Origin: Alligator mississippiensis
Lineage: Eukaryota > Chordata > Crocodylia > Alligatoridae
NCBI RefSeq assembly: GCF_030867095.1
Contig: NC_081824.1
Location: 50,750,882-50,814,881 of the forward strand
Direction: 5' to 3'
DNA length: 64,000 nt
Both the position numbers and the translations under genes were made by a program. Positions 27,501-42,500 of this stretch are shown piece by piece. The notes beneath the pieces are model-generated. The model saw only the letters and a list, made by a program, of their open reading frames with translations, was not told the origin of the DNA and did not search any database. Numbering within the stretch: the stretch's first letter is position 1; every line of letters starts with the position of its first letter.

Positions 27501-30500
27501 GCATCTGGAAAATGGATCAGATATTAAATATATACTAAAATAACAGAACAAATTTGCGCTCATTTATGAAACAAATTTAAGAGGTGCAGGTCCATGTGAA
27601 ATCCTTGGGACACATTGTGCTTTTTGCATGCCTTGCCTGATGTTCTTTTGCGTGCCTTACCTGATGTTCAGCAATGAGTGCTTTCACTTCCTCAATCTCC
27701 TGGGGGATGACTTCTTTATCCTTTTCACTCAAAGTAGTTTCTGCCCACTGCAACCAGGACAGTAAGGCTTCCAACAATTCCTGATTAGCAATAAGTCCAG
27801 CCAAGGCTACTGCCAATCTCTGTTGATGTTGCTTAGCCCACGCGAATACCTTGATAAAAAAGTCAATTTGTGAACACTTCCGTATCTGGTAGTATTTGAA
27901 GGTGCCTTTAAAACTACCCTATTCACTTTTAACCCAGAGCTTCCTCCCTCCTTTCACACTTAAACATATGTGTTCAGATTATCAGAAGTCCTGAGCACCT
28001 GCTCTCCCATTTTGACCACATTCTGTCATAATCTTAATAATCAGACATTAATAAACTTTTACAACAGTGACTTCTGGCAGTACATTAAGGACCTATTCCC
28101 ACACACCATCACTCAGATTAACAGTCCCACTGAGGTCACTGGGAATACTAGTTTGAGTAAGCAAATTAGATAGAATAGCCCTCCTTTTGGACCCTGCTGA
28201 AGCTGTATTTGGCTACTATTGTATTTTTTAAATTCTAACACAGCTACAACATTTCAGCTTAAGAAGCTGAGTTGTAGTCTACACAGCATGCCCATTAACT
28301 ACTTGCTGTAGCCCATAAAAATCCATTGGGTGTGTCCAGACAAGCGTGGGTGTGTGGCACATTTGCAGCACCACATACTGCACAGTCCAGTGTTCTCCGT
28401 GCTGCAAGGGCACACTGTCTGAGCGTGCACTGCACCGGTTTTTTGATCAGTGCTGCATACGCTCAGGCAGTGCATGCTCCTGAAAAGCAGAGCTGTGTTG
28501 TGGCTGCTGGCCAGGCTCTGCACAGCAGAATCGCTGTGGCTTCAGCCTCAGGAGGTCTCCAGGACCCCAGGTAAGGCTGCTGGGACCAACACAGTGCTGG
28601 CCCCAGCCTCCCTTACCCCATCTGGGGCAACTTGCCATGTGCCAAAACACGAGTGGCACAAGCATTCCCCCAGGGACAAGTAGCAGCGGCATAGGGTGCG
28701 CCGCTGATACTTGTCCCTGGGGACCCAAACATCTACACACGTCTGTACACGCCCACTGCATATTTTAGAAAACTCCACCAAATTCAATGAGGCATTTAAA
28801 AAATATTTTGGATTTGAATATTCTCTAAACATGATTATTACTAAACAAGGACTGCTTTGATTTGAGCCTAAACTGTTTTTTTTTTTCTATTAAAGTTGTC
28901 CCCTTAGACTAGCATTTTTCAAACTGTTTGGGATTATGCAGTAAAGCTGGCCACTCATGCACCCTTTCCATCGCTTCCCCTAACTACCAATTGGCTGCTG
29001 CTTCCACCTGCTGCTGATTGCCCCTGCTTCCCCGGCCACTGTCCTGCCTTTACACACTTTCTAGGGACCTTTCATACTCCAGTTTGGGAAATGTTACCTT
29101 AGATAATTAACCTGTGAAGGGGAAGGAGGTGTGGAAGGGAAGTGATTCATAAAAGCAAACCTGACCAGCTACTTTAGTTATTCTTTACACGCTCTAGAAG
29201 ACCATTATGAAAGTCTGGCTTCTCCACATAAGCCAGCTTGCTTATTTGAACTGTTTAGCTATCAACAGCTGGATCATTTCCTTCCAATGTAACTGCCTTG
29301 TTAATTGTCAGCTGTGTTCCCAGCATTTAAAAACTGACTGTTAACTTCTTAGATCTACTGACCTCTTCAAATCTGGCTCTGATGATTGTTATCCAGTGCT
29401 TAATGGTAGTGATGGAATCCGGATGGCAAATAGTGAGGATGGCTTCTCCCATACCTGTTGCTTTATTAAGTTCTGCTTTTTTTTCTTCCAGTTTCTTCAT
29501 GAATTCCTAAATTAGAAACAATGATTTCAATTAGGTGCTGGCACCAGTTGAAAGAGAGAGAACTGAGTAACTTTAGTTTGAGTTGGGTAAATCTGGGAGG
29601 TGAAAGGCCACTTCTGTAACATTCAAAGACTGATCTGATTCAAAGAGCAAGGGAAACAGTAAGATGCAAGTTAATTTTTTTCTATAAGAAAAAGAAAACC
29701 TAATTCATATGAAGAACAAAACTAAGCTTTAAAATATGTGCCCTGCAGCTCAGTAATGTGATGTACTATATGTAGTTTTTAATAGATGTGACCATATAAA
29801 AAAATCACAGCATTTCACAAGATACGGTAATTCATATGTGATTTAGTAAGAGCACAGAAGATCTAGCCTTTTTATAATTTATACCAGTTTCAGTATAATG
29901 AAGCAATTGGTTCTTGAACAGAGACTGAAAGCATCAGCTATGACAATACAAATGGAAAAGAAGAAAGCAGACTTGATGGGCAGTACCATTCATCTGACTC
30001 AGGTATAAAAATATAAGGCTTCATAGACATGGTTAAGTACCTGATAGTTACAGGCACTGCTATCTTGGAAGTCTTATAAAAAATAGAAACATTATTCTAT
30101 TGCCATGTTCTCTGTCTTTCTGCCATTGGTATTTTGACGAGGAAAGGATAGCAGGATCAAGCTAAAGCTTAAAATATAGGCATTCGTGGACTTATGAATA
30201 TGAGTTTGACTGCCCAGATTCTTGGAATTGCTATAGTTTTCTTTTTCTTTTTGCAGATTTTTAAAAAACTATTTTAGGATTAAAGGGTTAAAATTTCCAT
30301 CTATGTTATCTATTTTATATACAATTGCATGTAAGCATTTTTGTAGGGGGGGCTGTGTGTGTGGTTTAGCAGACCCTGTATTAGGATTCAACTGCCAACA
30401 TCCTTCTAGTTTTGCACTGAATTTTCCATCATAGTTCAGTTTCTTTTATGAGGGAGTTAACAAAAACTATCTCTGAAATCTTAACTCAGAAAGGTTGGTA

Positions 30501-33500
30501 TAACCTTTTCCCTCCACCCCCACTGAGTATAATCTTAAATTCAAGAAGTTAAATCAAAGAAGCAGTCTGTCTTCTCCTTGAAGAAAAGTGGGATGTTTGT
30601 TCAAAGTTATCAAATATTATTTATACTGATTCAAAGACAGCTCATACTTACTATTTCTTCTAAAAGTGTAGTTTAAATAAAACAACTTGCTATTCTGTGC
30701 AATTATATTCTTAAATTAAAAATAGCTTCCCTTGCCTCTTGTTTTAAATGCCTATGCTGATATGAAGACTGTCTCTTGCTTGATATGGGGACAGTAGGCA
30801 ATTTCCAAAATCTGAATTAGATTTAAATTAGTTTTTGAGTCTGAACCAAATCAGGGTTATGGTTCCAGTTCAATGATGCTGAAATTTTGTGAGCTGTTCT
30901 GGCAATATTTCAGCACTAACTGGTTTCTGGAAAGTTAAGGACTATTTTAGTATCCATTGTACTTGAGAGACTGGCAGTATTGCCTATCACCAGGCAGAAA
31001 AACAGGCAGACACAAGACAATATGCCTTATACTCTGTCAATTACTCAAAACCCTGATTTGCAAGAGCCCAGGTAAGGGCACTGAGATTTCTCTGAGCAAA
31101 GACTGCTAACTCTGTTGAATTCTGTGGTAGTTTAGTGACATATTACAAGGTTGAGGCCAAATTCATGTCCTTTATTATCTAATGCAGTACATTAACCTAC
31201 TGTTCCTCTTGGTCTCCAGGGACCACAATAAGTGGTTGAAAACTTAATTGCCTAGGACATACAGTCTTCATTAAATCATGTGCAATCTTCAAGAAATGCT
31301 AAGTATAGGGGCATAAAAATGGAGCTTTGAGATTAAATACTTGAAAAGCTTTCAATGTGTGGCTTAATATAAATGTATTAAAACCATTTTGCAGGAATTA
31401 TAAAATGTGCTATGAATGAAGGACACACTTAACCTTTACCTGAATGCAGTCACTGTAATCTAATAAACTGCGTGGGGCAAAACTCAGCACTATTAGACAC
31501 ATGGACACAATCTTTTAAATTAATGTAATGTGTCATGCTTATCTTCTTGTTGTTTCCTCCCTAAACAATTTATATACGTGGTGACAGATATCTAATTATC
31601 AAATTAACAGCGTATAACAGTAATACATTATTAATGGTGTTTCAATAGGTGCCTTTCATTACAAAATTAGGGTGCTAATGTCCCTTATTAATGAAAGTAA
31701 TTGGCACAATTCCTGTACCAATTTTGAGAATTTATGAACATAATCTCCAATTTATATCATGCACAAAAAGTAATGAAAAGATTGAACCCTAACATCAGTA
31801 AAATAATACTCAACTAGACCATAGTTTCAATATCATTACAGTTTCTTTTATTATGAAGACAATTCCAAATCAAGATTGCAGTTCCTATTTAAGTCTCTAA
31901 CTTCTCAAAGAAGAGTGTCCATACGTTTTCTATACGTTCAAATTAGGGGAATAATAATTCTGCCGGTTGTCAAAAATGTAGCATATTATTGAGGGAGAAA
32001 TTTTTGGTTCATTGTTGAAGTGTCTTCGGTGTCAAGGAAGCTATTTCTTTTTAAATTCTGATTTTCATAATTTATCAAATTTGTCCATTTAAAAAATATG
32101 AATGAGACTGATGCTAAATTTTCCATTAGAGGGTAATTAACAAACTGCAATTTTAGCTGAGGCTTTTGTGTGGCTGTTCATTAATTGAAGATGAAATGCA
32201 GGTTCTATTAAAGTCAATAAGAGTTCTTCCATTTATTTAACTGTGGCCAGGACTTCAATTGCACAGTCTTGTATACTATATAAAGAATAGCAAAAGAATA
32301 AAAGGTGACATCTGGAGTAAGTAAAAAGGCATAGTTCACGCTCTCATGTAGATTTTCATGATAACAGAGTCTGACGATACAATTGAACCATCAGGAGAGA
32401 TTTGGCCAGCTACTGAGCAGACCAACACTATGTTCCTAGTGTCCTTAACTTACACAGCAAACTTTTATACAACTTAACATTGCTTGTTGAATCTTAACCT
32501 CTCCCCACTCTTGCCTTTATGGGACCTCAGACAGGAAAGCAGCATGCGAGCATGAGGGAACTAGTGGCAGTACAACCAGGGACCATGAACCCTAATGACT
32601 GGAAATGTCAAACATTACATACATATGTCCTGATGTGTATACTTGAAGTCAGGATACAGTAAGGCTGTCCATGCTCTAGCCAGTTAGATGGTCAAGCCCT
32701 GTTCACATTCTTACTCAGTTATGTTGTTCACAAGGCATGATAAAAATGTGAGCTTTTTCTACAGTCACAGTTGCATAAAAACTTTCTTAAAAGCAGTTAC
32801 ACATGTATTGGTATTATAACTGCTATTGCAAAATTTACTTTCATTAGTTCTATTGCATGAAAGGGTTGGGGGGGAGGGTCGTAATTTTCTGTATGGAACG
32901 AGTTGATATGGCCTTTTATTTTCCCATTTCATTGCTCCAAATCCAGTTTGATGGTCTGTAATCTAATATCTTCAGTATCCATGTCACTGTAATATTTCAC
33001 TGCTTAATGCAAGTGAAGCATATCAGCATGGTGTTTCATCATGAGAGAAGGCTAAAGGATGATGGCATCATTACAATGATAGTTAGGGATGACCTTGAAA
33101 GAAAACTAGGCAATGGCTTCACTGAATGTGGATAAAGGACAAACATGCTACTGGTATTATAACATCCTGCCATCAGGGGTTACCAATTTACTTTACTTTC
33201 AAAAAGGTTTTTGACGAAGTTTCTAAGTGTTTACAACTCCTTTCAAAATACTTTTTGCATTACTTACACAGTCAGATAACATGTCTTTAAAGGCACATGT
33301 GGTCTAACACTGATGTCAGAGATAGGTTGAACCAAGTTTTAGTTATTCAACCTTAAAAACTCTCATATCTAACTATAAAAAGAGCTGTGAACCATGTCTT
33401 GTTGCTGAAGATGATGAGATATTTGAATGGGCTGGAAATATGTTGATGTATTTCACTGTACTTCTACCCTTCAATAAATCTATCTTAAGAGCCAGGATCT

Positions 33501-36500
33501 TCTTCATTTATCTTTCATACCCTGTGCTGATCTATTAGTGTACGCAGAGCCTCTTCGTCATCTGGGAGGATGCCATGGAAACGAAGGGCCTGCTCAGCCT
33601 CAGCCAACCACTCCAAAAGAACATGCACAACAGAGTGAAATTCCTCAGCCTGCAAGAAAAAAACATAGCTGTTAGAAAATTTCTGAAATAGTGCAGCTCT
33701 GGATTCCTCCCCTGCACAACGAAGCTCAGACCAGATATGAAGTTATCAGTCATGGAGCAATGCAGGCACGTTGACTTTCCATTAAAAAGTCACTGATATA
33801 CAGCAGTATGTTTTCATAATTGTAAAAATGTCTCAAGCTTCTCAAAAACTGTAGGAAGCCTAAAAGCCTACTCGTGCTTTTAGCAATCTGATTTATAGAA
33901 CATGTGCAGCTCAGTTTAGAATGTCATGCCTTCATGGTGACAAATTACACAGGAGGTACTTTCATGTACCAGCTGCACATACAGGAACTATATTTTCTGT
34001 GTAGCTGTAAGCATTGCTTAAGAAAAACTAACAGAGCCAGGCTGGGACTGGACCTTTCACAGGGGGAAGAAACAAAGAGCCCTTACCCTGGGGTACCATC
34101 ATACAAAGACTGGTCATTACTACTGTTTACATGCTTGAAGTAGTCCTGGTGGGGCAGAGCACATTACCAACAGGATTCTTGTGCACAGTGGGAATGAGAA
34201 ACAAGTCACTCCATCCCTATGGAGGCAGCAGTTTGCATAGCCCCTTGAGATGAGAACCAGGAATCCTACTATGTCAATGTGTGATCTCCACCTCCAGCTT
34301 CTACAGTGCCTTTCATTCAGGGTTGTGACTCAGTAACTTGATTCATATTGTAAGGTCTCTGAAGCAGACACCATCCTTTGGTACAATACTCAAAATTAAA
34401 ATAATGGCTACACTACGAATATTCTAAAGATTCTGTGCTGTCATAGCTATATCGGCAATCCCCTAGAGAAGGCACATTCTATGACAGCAGAGGGCTTGTT
34501 TATTTTGCTGACTTAACTACCTCCCAAACAACACGCCAATGGTTTTGATGGTATGGCTATGTGGCCTGGGCCTGTGAAAAGGTTATCCCCGCGAGTGAAT
34601 ATAGCTATGCTGACTAAATGTAATGGTGCATATTAGAACTTAATGAGTGAACTCACCCTTGTTTTAGGAATGATATGAGGAATACATATTCGAGAAAACA
34701 ATTTCATAGAATCATAGAAAATTAGGGTTCAAAGGGACTGCAGGTCATCTAGTCCAACCCCCTGCTCAAATCAGGACCAGCCTCAATTATATCACCCCAG
34801 CCAAAGCTTTGATTAGCCAGGTCTGAAAAACCTCCAAGGATGGAGAGTCCACCACCTCTCTGGGTAACCAGTGTTTTACCACCCTTCTAGTGAGAAAATT
34901 CTTCCCAGTATCTAACCTAAACTTCCCTTGCTGCAATTGGAGACCATTTCTCCATGTTCTGTCACCTGCCACCACTGAGAACAGTCTAGCTCCATCCTCT
35001 TTTGAACCCCACTTCAGGAAGTTAAATCCCCCTTATTCTTGCCTTCTCTGAACTAAATAAGCCCAGTTCAGTCAGCTTCTCCTTAGAAGTTATGTCTCCC
35101 ATCTCCCTTACCATTTTTGTTACCCTCCACTGGACTCTCTCCAAGTTGTCCACATCCTTTCTGTAGCACAGGGCCCAAAACTGAACATACTACTCCAGAT
35201 GTGGCCTGAATAGAGGGGAAGAATCACTTCCCTTGACCTACTGGCAACACATCTACCAATGCACTCCAGTATGCCATTAGGCAACAAGGGCACACTGCTG
35301 GCTCATATGCACCTTACTGTCCACTGTAACCCCCATGTCTTTTTCTGTAGAGCTGCTGCCCAGCCAGTCAGCCCCCAGCCTGAACTGGTACATGGGATTA
35401 TCCCAGCCTACATGCAGGACTTCGTATTTGTCCTTGTTGAACTTCATGAGATTTCTTTTGGCCCAATCTTCTGATTTGTCTAGGTCACTCTGAATCCTAG
35501 CCCTACCCTCCAGCGTACCTATTACTCCCCCCAGCTTGGTGTCATCTGCAAACTTACTGAGAATGCACTCTATTTGCTGAACATTTTTTAAATTAAGAGT
35601 TCAACCAGTAAATGTACATATTTTCTCTATTCCTGATGTTTTAAAGGCGGGATTATTTGTTGTTTTACCTGGCGGAGGGCCTGTTCCAGTCGGGTTTGCT
35701 TAGATACTGACAGGGCACAGACAGTCTCCCAGCGAGTGCTTAGCTCCTGCATTTGGACCTTTACCCAGGAAGAGTCATCGTGACTGCCTTCTATGAGTTC
35801 CCGAGCAGAACGTTTCAGAGCCTGGACACTGCTTGTCCTTTTCCCCAGCTCCTTCTGGAAAACCTAGGAAACACAAATATATCTTATGTGCTCAGTTTTA
35901 TCAAGGCTTAGCTGTCTCACATATGACAAACAGCTGTTTTGCATAAGGAGGGTATGCTTACACAAGTTGCTTTACTGAAGAGCTGACTACAGTAAAAGGT
36001 CCACAATAAAGCACCACTATCTACATGTGCAGTGTTATTAGGCTGGATTAAACTAATTAACTCTGTCATATATAGAAGAGACAGGACAGAGAGGAAAGGT
36101 TGGGGGGTTGTGCTCTATGTCAAAGAGCACCTCACATCATCAAGGATTAGCTTTGGGTTAGAGGAAGGTCAGGCAGAGACACTATGGGTCAAACTACAAG
36201 GGGGGGCGTGGTAAAAGGGACCTTACGGTGGGTGTTTACTACAGACCACCCAACCAGGGGGAAGAGCTAGACCAGGACTTCTCCAGTCAGCTTATGGAGG
36301 TGATTAGGTCAAGGGATGTTATTGTCATGGGTGACCTAAACTACCCAGACATTTGCTGGGAGCAGCAGACAGCCAGGTCTGATCGCTCGCATAGGTTCCT
36401 GGCTGTATTACAGGACCTTCACCTTATCTAGGGGTAACGCCTTGCTGGACCTGGTCCTGGCCACCGGGGATGACCTGGTGAGGTCCTGGACCACCTGGGC

Positions 36501-39500
36501 AATAGCGATCATCACCTGCTGGATTTCACTATCCAATGCAGGGCATCTAGGGCTCACACCAAGGCTAATGCCCTTGACTTCAGAAGGGCCAACTTCAGTG
36601 AGCTTAGGAGACTAGTGGGGGAGGCACTAAGGGCCCAGAAGGTAGAAGAGATGGGAGTCCACGAGGGATGGTCATACCTTAAAGGGGCGATCTTCCAGGC
36701 CCAAAGGATAACAGTCCCTGAGAGAAGCAAGTGGGGTAAGAGTGCTCAGAAACCCCCTTGGCTCAGCAAGGGCATTTAGCAATGCCTGAGGACTAAAAGG
36801 GAGGCGTACAACCAGTGAAAGGGAGGAACTATCACCAAGGAGGAGTACTCCTCCTCGGCCCGGGAGTGTAGGAGGGCTATTAGGAAGGCCAAGACAGAGA
36901 TGGAACTCAGGCTAGCATCCAGGATTAAGGACAACGAAAAGTCCTTTTTCAAGTACATTGGGAGCAAGACGAGGGCACCAGGCAATGTAGGGCCCCTGCA
37001 AGACACAAATGGTAAGCTGGTGGCCACGCCAGACAAGAAAGCTGATATTTTTAAGAGTTTCTTTGCCTCTGTTTTCCTGAACAGGGATCAGGATATCGCA
37101 CCTACCAGAGGTAGGGACAATCTTGGGGATAGCTCTATCAAGCCTTCAGTCAGTGCAGAGGTAGTTAGGGATCTTCTGGAAGGGCTAGACATTTTTAAAT
37201 CTGCAGGTCCAGATGCCCTCCACCCAAGGGTGTTGAGGGAGCTGGCAGAGGTCATCACAGAGCCCTTGGCCCGGCTGTCTGGGCATTCGTGGTCATCTGG
37301 CCAGGTGCCAGGGGATTGGAAACTGGCTAATGTGGTCCCTATTTTTAAGAAGGGGAGTAAGGAGGACCCAAGTAATTATAGGCCTGTAAGCCTGACCTTG
37401 GTGCTCGGGAAGATCTTGGAGAGAATCATCAAGGAGCACATCTGTGGGGGGTCAGCAGGGGAGATCATGCTCAGGGGCAATCAGCATGGGTTCATCAAAG
37501 GCAGGTCCTGCCAGACCAACCTCATTGCCTTTTATGACCAAGTAACTAAACCCTTGGATGATGGTGTCGCTGTGGACATAGTCTTTCTAGACTTTAAGAA
37601 GGCCTTTGACACTGTCTCTCACCCCATCCTCATCAATAAATTAAGTGACTGCAGCACTGATGCCTACACAGTTGGATGGGTAAAAAATTGGCTGATGGGG
37701 CATACCCAAAGAGTAGTGGTGGACGGGTTGTACTCAACCTGGCGAGATGTGAGCAGTGGGGTACCCAGGGCTCGGTCCTCGGGCCCGCACTGTTTAACAT
37801 CTTCATCAGCAACTTGGACGAGGGGGTGGAAAGCACGTTGTCCAAGTTTGCTGATGACACTAAGATGTGGGGCGAGGTGGACACACTTGAAGGGAGAGAG
37901 AGGCTGCAACTAGATTTAGACAGACTACAAAAGTGGGCAAATGAGAATAGGATGGGGTTCAACGTAGATAAATGCAGGGTGCTGCACCTTGGGAGAAGGA
38001 ATCCACAGCATACATACAGGCTGGGGAGTTCCCTTCTTGAAAGCACAGAGGCGGAAAGGGATCTTGGAGTCATTATTGACTCCAAGATGAACATGAGCCG
38101 CCAATGCCAGACCGCAGCCAGCAAGGCCAGCCATACCTTGTCATGCATCCAAAGGTGCATCTCAGGCTGGTCCAGAGAGGTGATATTCCCCCTCTATATG
38201 ACTTTGGTCTGGCCGCTGTTGGAGTACTGCATCCAGTACTGCGTGCCACACTTCAAAAGGGATGTGGCCAGCCTGGAGAGGGTTCAGAGAAGGGCCACCC
38301 GCTTGGTTAGAGGGCAGCAGGACAGGCCCTACGAGGAGAGACTGAAGGACCTGAACCTGTTCAGCCTCAGCAAGAGGAGGCTAAGCGGGGAGCTGGTGGA
38401 TGCCTACAAGCTCATCAGGGGGGATCAACAGCAAATAGGCAGAGCCCTTTTCTCCCCAGAACCAGCTGGGGTGACAAGGAACAATGGTAATAAGCTGATG
38501 GAGAATAGGTTTAGGTTAGATCAGAAGGCAATATTTTACAGTTAGAGTGACCAAAATCTGGAACCAACTTCCCAGGGAAGTGGTCCTCGCCCCTACCTTG
38601 GGGAAATTCAAGAGGAGGTTGGATGATCACCTGTCTGGAATCTTGTGAACCCAGCATTCATTCCTGCCTGTGGCAGGGGGTCAGGCTAGATGATCTGTTC
38701 AGGTCCCTTCTGACCTTAGCTACTATGAAACTATATGATAGTACTGCCCAACCCGAGTACTATTCTACAGCAGTTATTTACTCCGCCGCAACACATGTGT
38801 AGACAGTGACGGGGGCTGGCTGGGCATGAAGGTGCTATACTGTAGGGCTGCCTGAAGGCTAGCCCCACACTGTAACGTCTTTGTGCTTCAGCCAGTGTCC
38901 CCTCCCCCACACACAGCATGGTGAGTCAGGGCGAAGCAGCTCCAGGCTGGCAAGCTGACCCCTGGACTGCGCCAGCTGTGGCTGCACTGCCCCGACTCAA
39001 CATGCGGCAGTCCTGGGCATAGGAGCCAAGTATGTTGGGGTCTGAGGGCCCTGGTTCCCCTCTGTAAGAGGGCTGCCAGGGCCCAAATCTGAAGAATACT
39101 ATGCAATAGTTCTATATTATTTAATGTTGTGAAAGATGGATTCTGTTAAGTTGAGCATGCTGAATGTAAGACAACGTGCTTAGAAAGAATGACTGAGGCC
39201 CTGAGCTATTATCAGGGATCTGAGTTTTCTGTTTGCTGAGGAAAACACTGATTTTCTCCTTTAATGCAGAAAAAGGCAGGAAACCACATGTTTCCCCTTG
39301 CAGGCTGGCAGGGAGGGTGATTGGAGGCATGCATGTGACCTGCAAGCAACGATGGAGAGAAGCTCCCACAGCTCCATCCATTTAAGTCTATGGAGTGGGG
39401 GGAAGGGATAGGAATAGGCAACGTGAAGAGGGGGGAACTGGCGACATGTTGAGGGGAGCAGTGGGGGCGCAGGCGATGTGTCAGGGAGGTGAAGGAGTGC

Positions 39501-42500
39501 AGGCAATGAGCGGAGAGGGGTGGGGAGGCCAAGGGGATGTGGCGTGGGGTGGGGAGGGTCATGTGCCCTCTGAGATTTCTGTGCCCACAGCGTGGCTTGG
39601 GGTGCAGAGCTGCATCCAGGTCAGACCAGCTCTGGGCAAGAGCTGCCTCCGTGGCCTGGTGGTGGAACCCAGTGCGGGCGGAAGCGCTGCGCCACCATGG
39701 CCACCAAGGTGAAATGTGGAAGTGGTAGTGGTGTGGATTTGTGTCCCAGCTGCTACTGGGCAGGCAGGGGACATCTTACCTTAGTGGCCATGATGGCGCA
39801 GCATTCCCTCCTGTACTGGGTCCCGCCCATTGGGCCACAGAGCTGGTCTGATCCAGCTGTAGCCCTTTACCCCACTTCGGGTACAGAAATCTCAGGAGGT
39901 TTGTGCACACCGCCCCCCCACATTGCCTGTGCCCCCTCCCACCCCCCACCATCTTGGGCCCATTCCCCAGCCCCTGGCAAAATAAAAGTTGGCACCTACA
40001 GTCCCAGGCTCATGTGCAAATGTGGCACCCAGAAGCAATGAACTCCAGCACAAATTGTGCCAGAGTTTACTGCTTCACATTAATAGTACACGTAGACATG
40101 CCTGGAGAAGTTGAAACTGAGATTTAGCTGAGTTCACATTTTCCTTTATTCTCAGTTTGGAGGAAATTATTCTATTTTATGTGTGTATGCGGGCATCTTC
40201 CCCTTGGGAACCTTCTCAGCTTCAACCCTATAACACTTACATTAGAAGGCTCATTCAGTTGTGAGCAAATTAATCTATCCTTGGAAGACAGGAAGATGTT
40301 TGTAAGCAACCTCTGAACTACTTGTCTCAATACAATGCATAGAAAATCTGGTCATTTTAACATATAAGCTTCAATTGCCTTTCAAAGCAATTGATCCACT
40401 GACAAAGTGATGAATGAACAAGTCTGTCCCAATAGGCACTGCAGTCAAATAAAATGCTAATGATTAGGGTGCAGGGTTAAAATAGTAAAAATATAAATAA
40501 AACTCCATCTGGTGGTTTGATGGGTAAGGCTGTAGATCATGCCACATATTTCACATATTTATGTGAGAGCATGTTCAGGTTAAAAAAAGGAACCATCTCC
40601 AATTACATGAAAGAACTGTTAACATGATATGGCACTTACAATATACTGAGTCATTGACAATTAATTACTTGCAGTGCACAATGTGACTGTAGCACAGGGT
40701 CCAGGACATTTGTGCTATTTATGATATATTCTTTTAACTGGAGGGCCAAATATTTTTTCCCAGCCCAAAGCCTGTTTAAACAGGATATGGAAAATAGGAT
40801 ACAGTGGTAAGCGGGGCAGAGAAGAAACCGATTCCCACCCTGCACGCTGTTTTGCATTTGCTAGCATAGCTTTTGGGCATGGTAAACTTCACAACAGTTG
40901 ATCTTACACATGTACTGGACTGGACCTACAGAATAGTATATTTGTGGTATTCTGGTCTGGATCTCCAATTAATCACCGTCTCCTGAAACCTGTCTCTATG
41001 CTTACAGTGAATGGAGTTGTGTTGGCATAGAGCACTGCAGATCATCCCTATTGATTCTCCGTTTCCCTGCCTCTCAGGAATTCCAACAACATATCTGCTG
41101 CTCATTTGTCAGCAGGAAGAAAAATCTCTCTTGCAATGCAGAAAAGCAAGGAGGGAGGAGGAAGTACTATGAAATCCAGTCATTAAACAACACTTTAAAG
41201 TGGATGCAATTAATACAAATTATAATCCCATGATCAGCGAGATTTTCATGTAGCAGGTCCCAATATAACATTAGGCAAGCATAGATACATGGATGGTTAG
41301 GGTGAATATACTGATTTTGTCTGTGGAAATCAATGGAGTCATGCCAGTTTGCACCAAATGATGATCTAGCCCTTAAAACAGTAGGTCTCAGTGTTCAAGT
41401 ACCTTGTCTGACATCCATGTAAGATACCCCTTAAGAACGATACATACAATAATTACAGGACACAACTGCAAAATGCAAGTTGGGATTCCTTGTCATGACA
41501 CACAAATGCACTGTACAATACACACAGTGCCACCAAATTATTTAACATTTGGGGGTTTTTTCCAACCATATTTGATAGAACTTTGCATTGCAGACTGTAC
41601 CTCTTTTGTGCCTGTATGTTTATGTTAAATGTTTTTTTTGAGATTATAACATCATGCTCCTAAAAATTAAAATAATCAAAAATATATTAAAATGGTTCTA
41701 TCCAATCTAGTATTAAAAAAAGAAAAAAAGGAATAATTAGTTTGGAATTACTTTGTGATTATCAATCAAGTTCATCACTAAATCGATGTCTCCATGTACT
41801 GGCTGATCTTCTGCCAGCTGAGGTTCAATTTTATATAACCAATCAATGAGAGCCTGCAGAGCATCAGTAAATTGTCCGGAAAACAACAGGGCTTCCTCCA
41901 ATTTGTTTTGTCTGAGGAAAAACAAACAAACAAAGCAAAACAGCAACTCCAGTGAAAAATTGTTCATATGCAATAAAGAAAGAGGCAACAAAAATTGCAG
42001 TCACCAACAAAAGCTAAGAAATAACTTTTTTTAATTGTTGGTGGGAAAAAAATATTAAAAACCCCTTGCGATTATGGTTGAAGCCAGTAAGAAAGGATAT
42101 AGGTGCTTCTCAGAATTCCCTGGCATGCAAGAAAAATTAACACTGCTCCACTTCTCAGAAGCATGGAGTTCATTTAAGTATACTTCTCACTGTTGTGATG
42201 GCTGGTGGGGAGAATAGTGGGGACCACCTCCCAGACCAACTCTGTACTTTTGAAGTGCCCATTCTGAGAGTATTACAAAAGCTGGGACGATGCCATCCCT
42301 GGTCCAACCATTCTGCCACTTTTAAAGAGAGAAGCAAACCAACAACAGCTTCCCTCATCCAGCATAAAGGTGACAACAATGAAGGAGACCAAAGGCTGCT
42401 TATAGCCATAAGAAAACAAAACAAAAACAGCGCTGTACTTTAAACTGAGCACACCCCTGTGCAGAGCCCAGCACATGCCCAGAGGAGGCATCGCATTAGT

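Larger units (their letters stand above)
36066..38735 (+). mobile_element. Long CR1 LINE (endonuclease and RT)
   Basis: It carries the end of the APE-type endonuclease ([30 protein letters not shown]), the whole RT (36900-38545 in two frames) and a 3' UTR closing near CTACTATGAAACTATATGATAG. It is 5'-truncated; the first visible codons are [19 protein letters not shown]. It is antisense to DST in intron 6. Confidence 0.92.

Noticed and set aside
28299..28832. Overlapping ORFs over the MITE
   Set aside because: The sequence is a transposon with terminal inverted repeats and stem-loops; the ORFs are on both strands.
39212..40127. Overlapping ORFs in the GC-rich palindrome
   Set aside because: They cross both arms on both strands and have no domain; they are composition artefacts.
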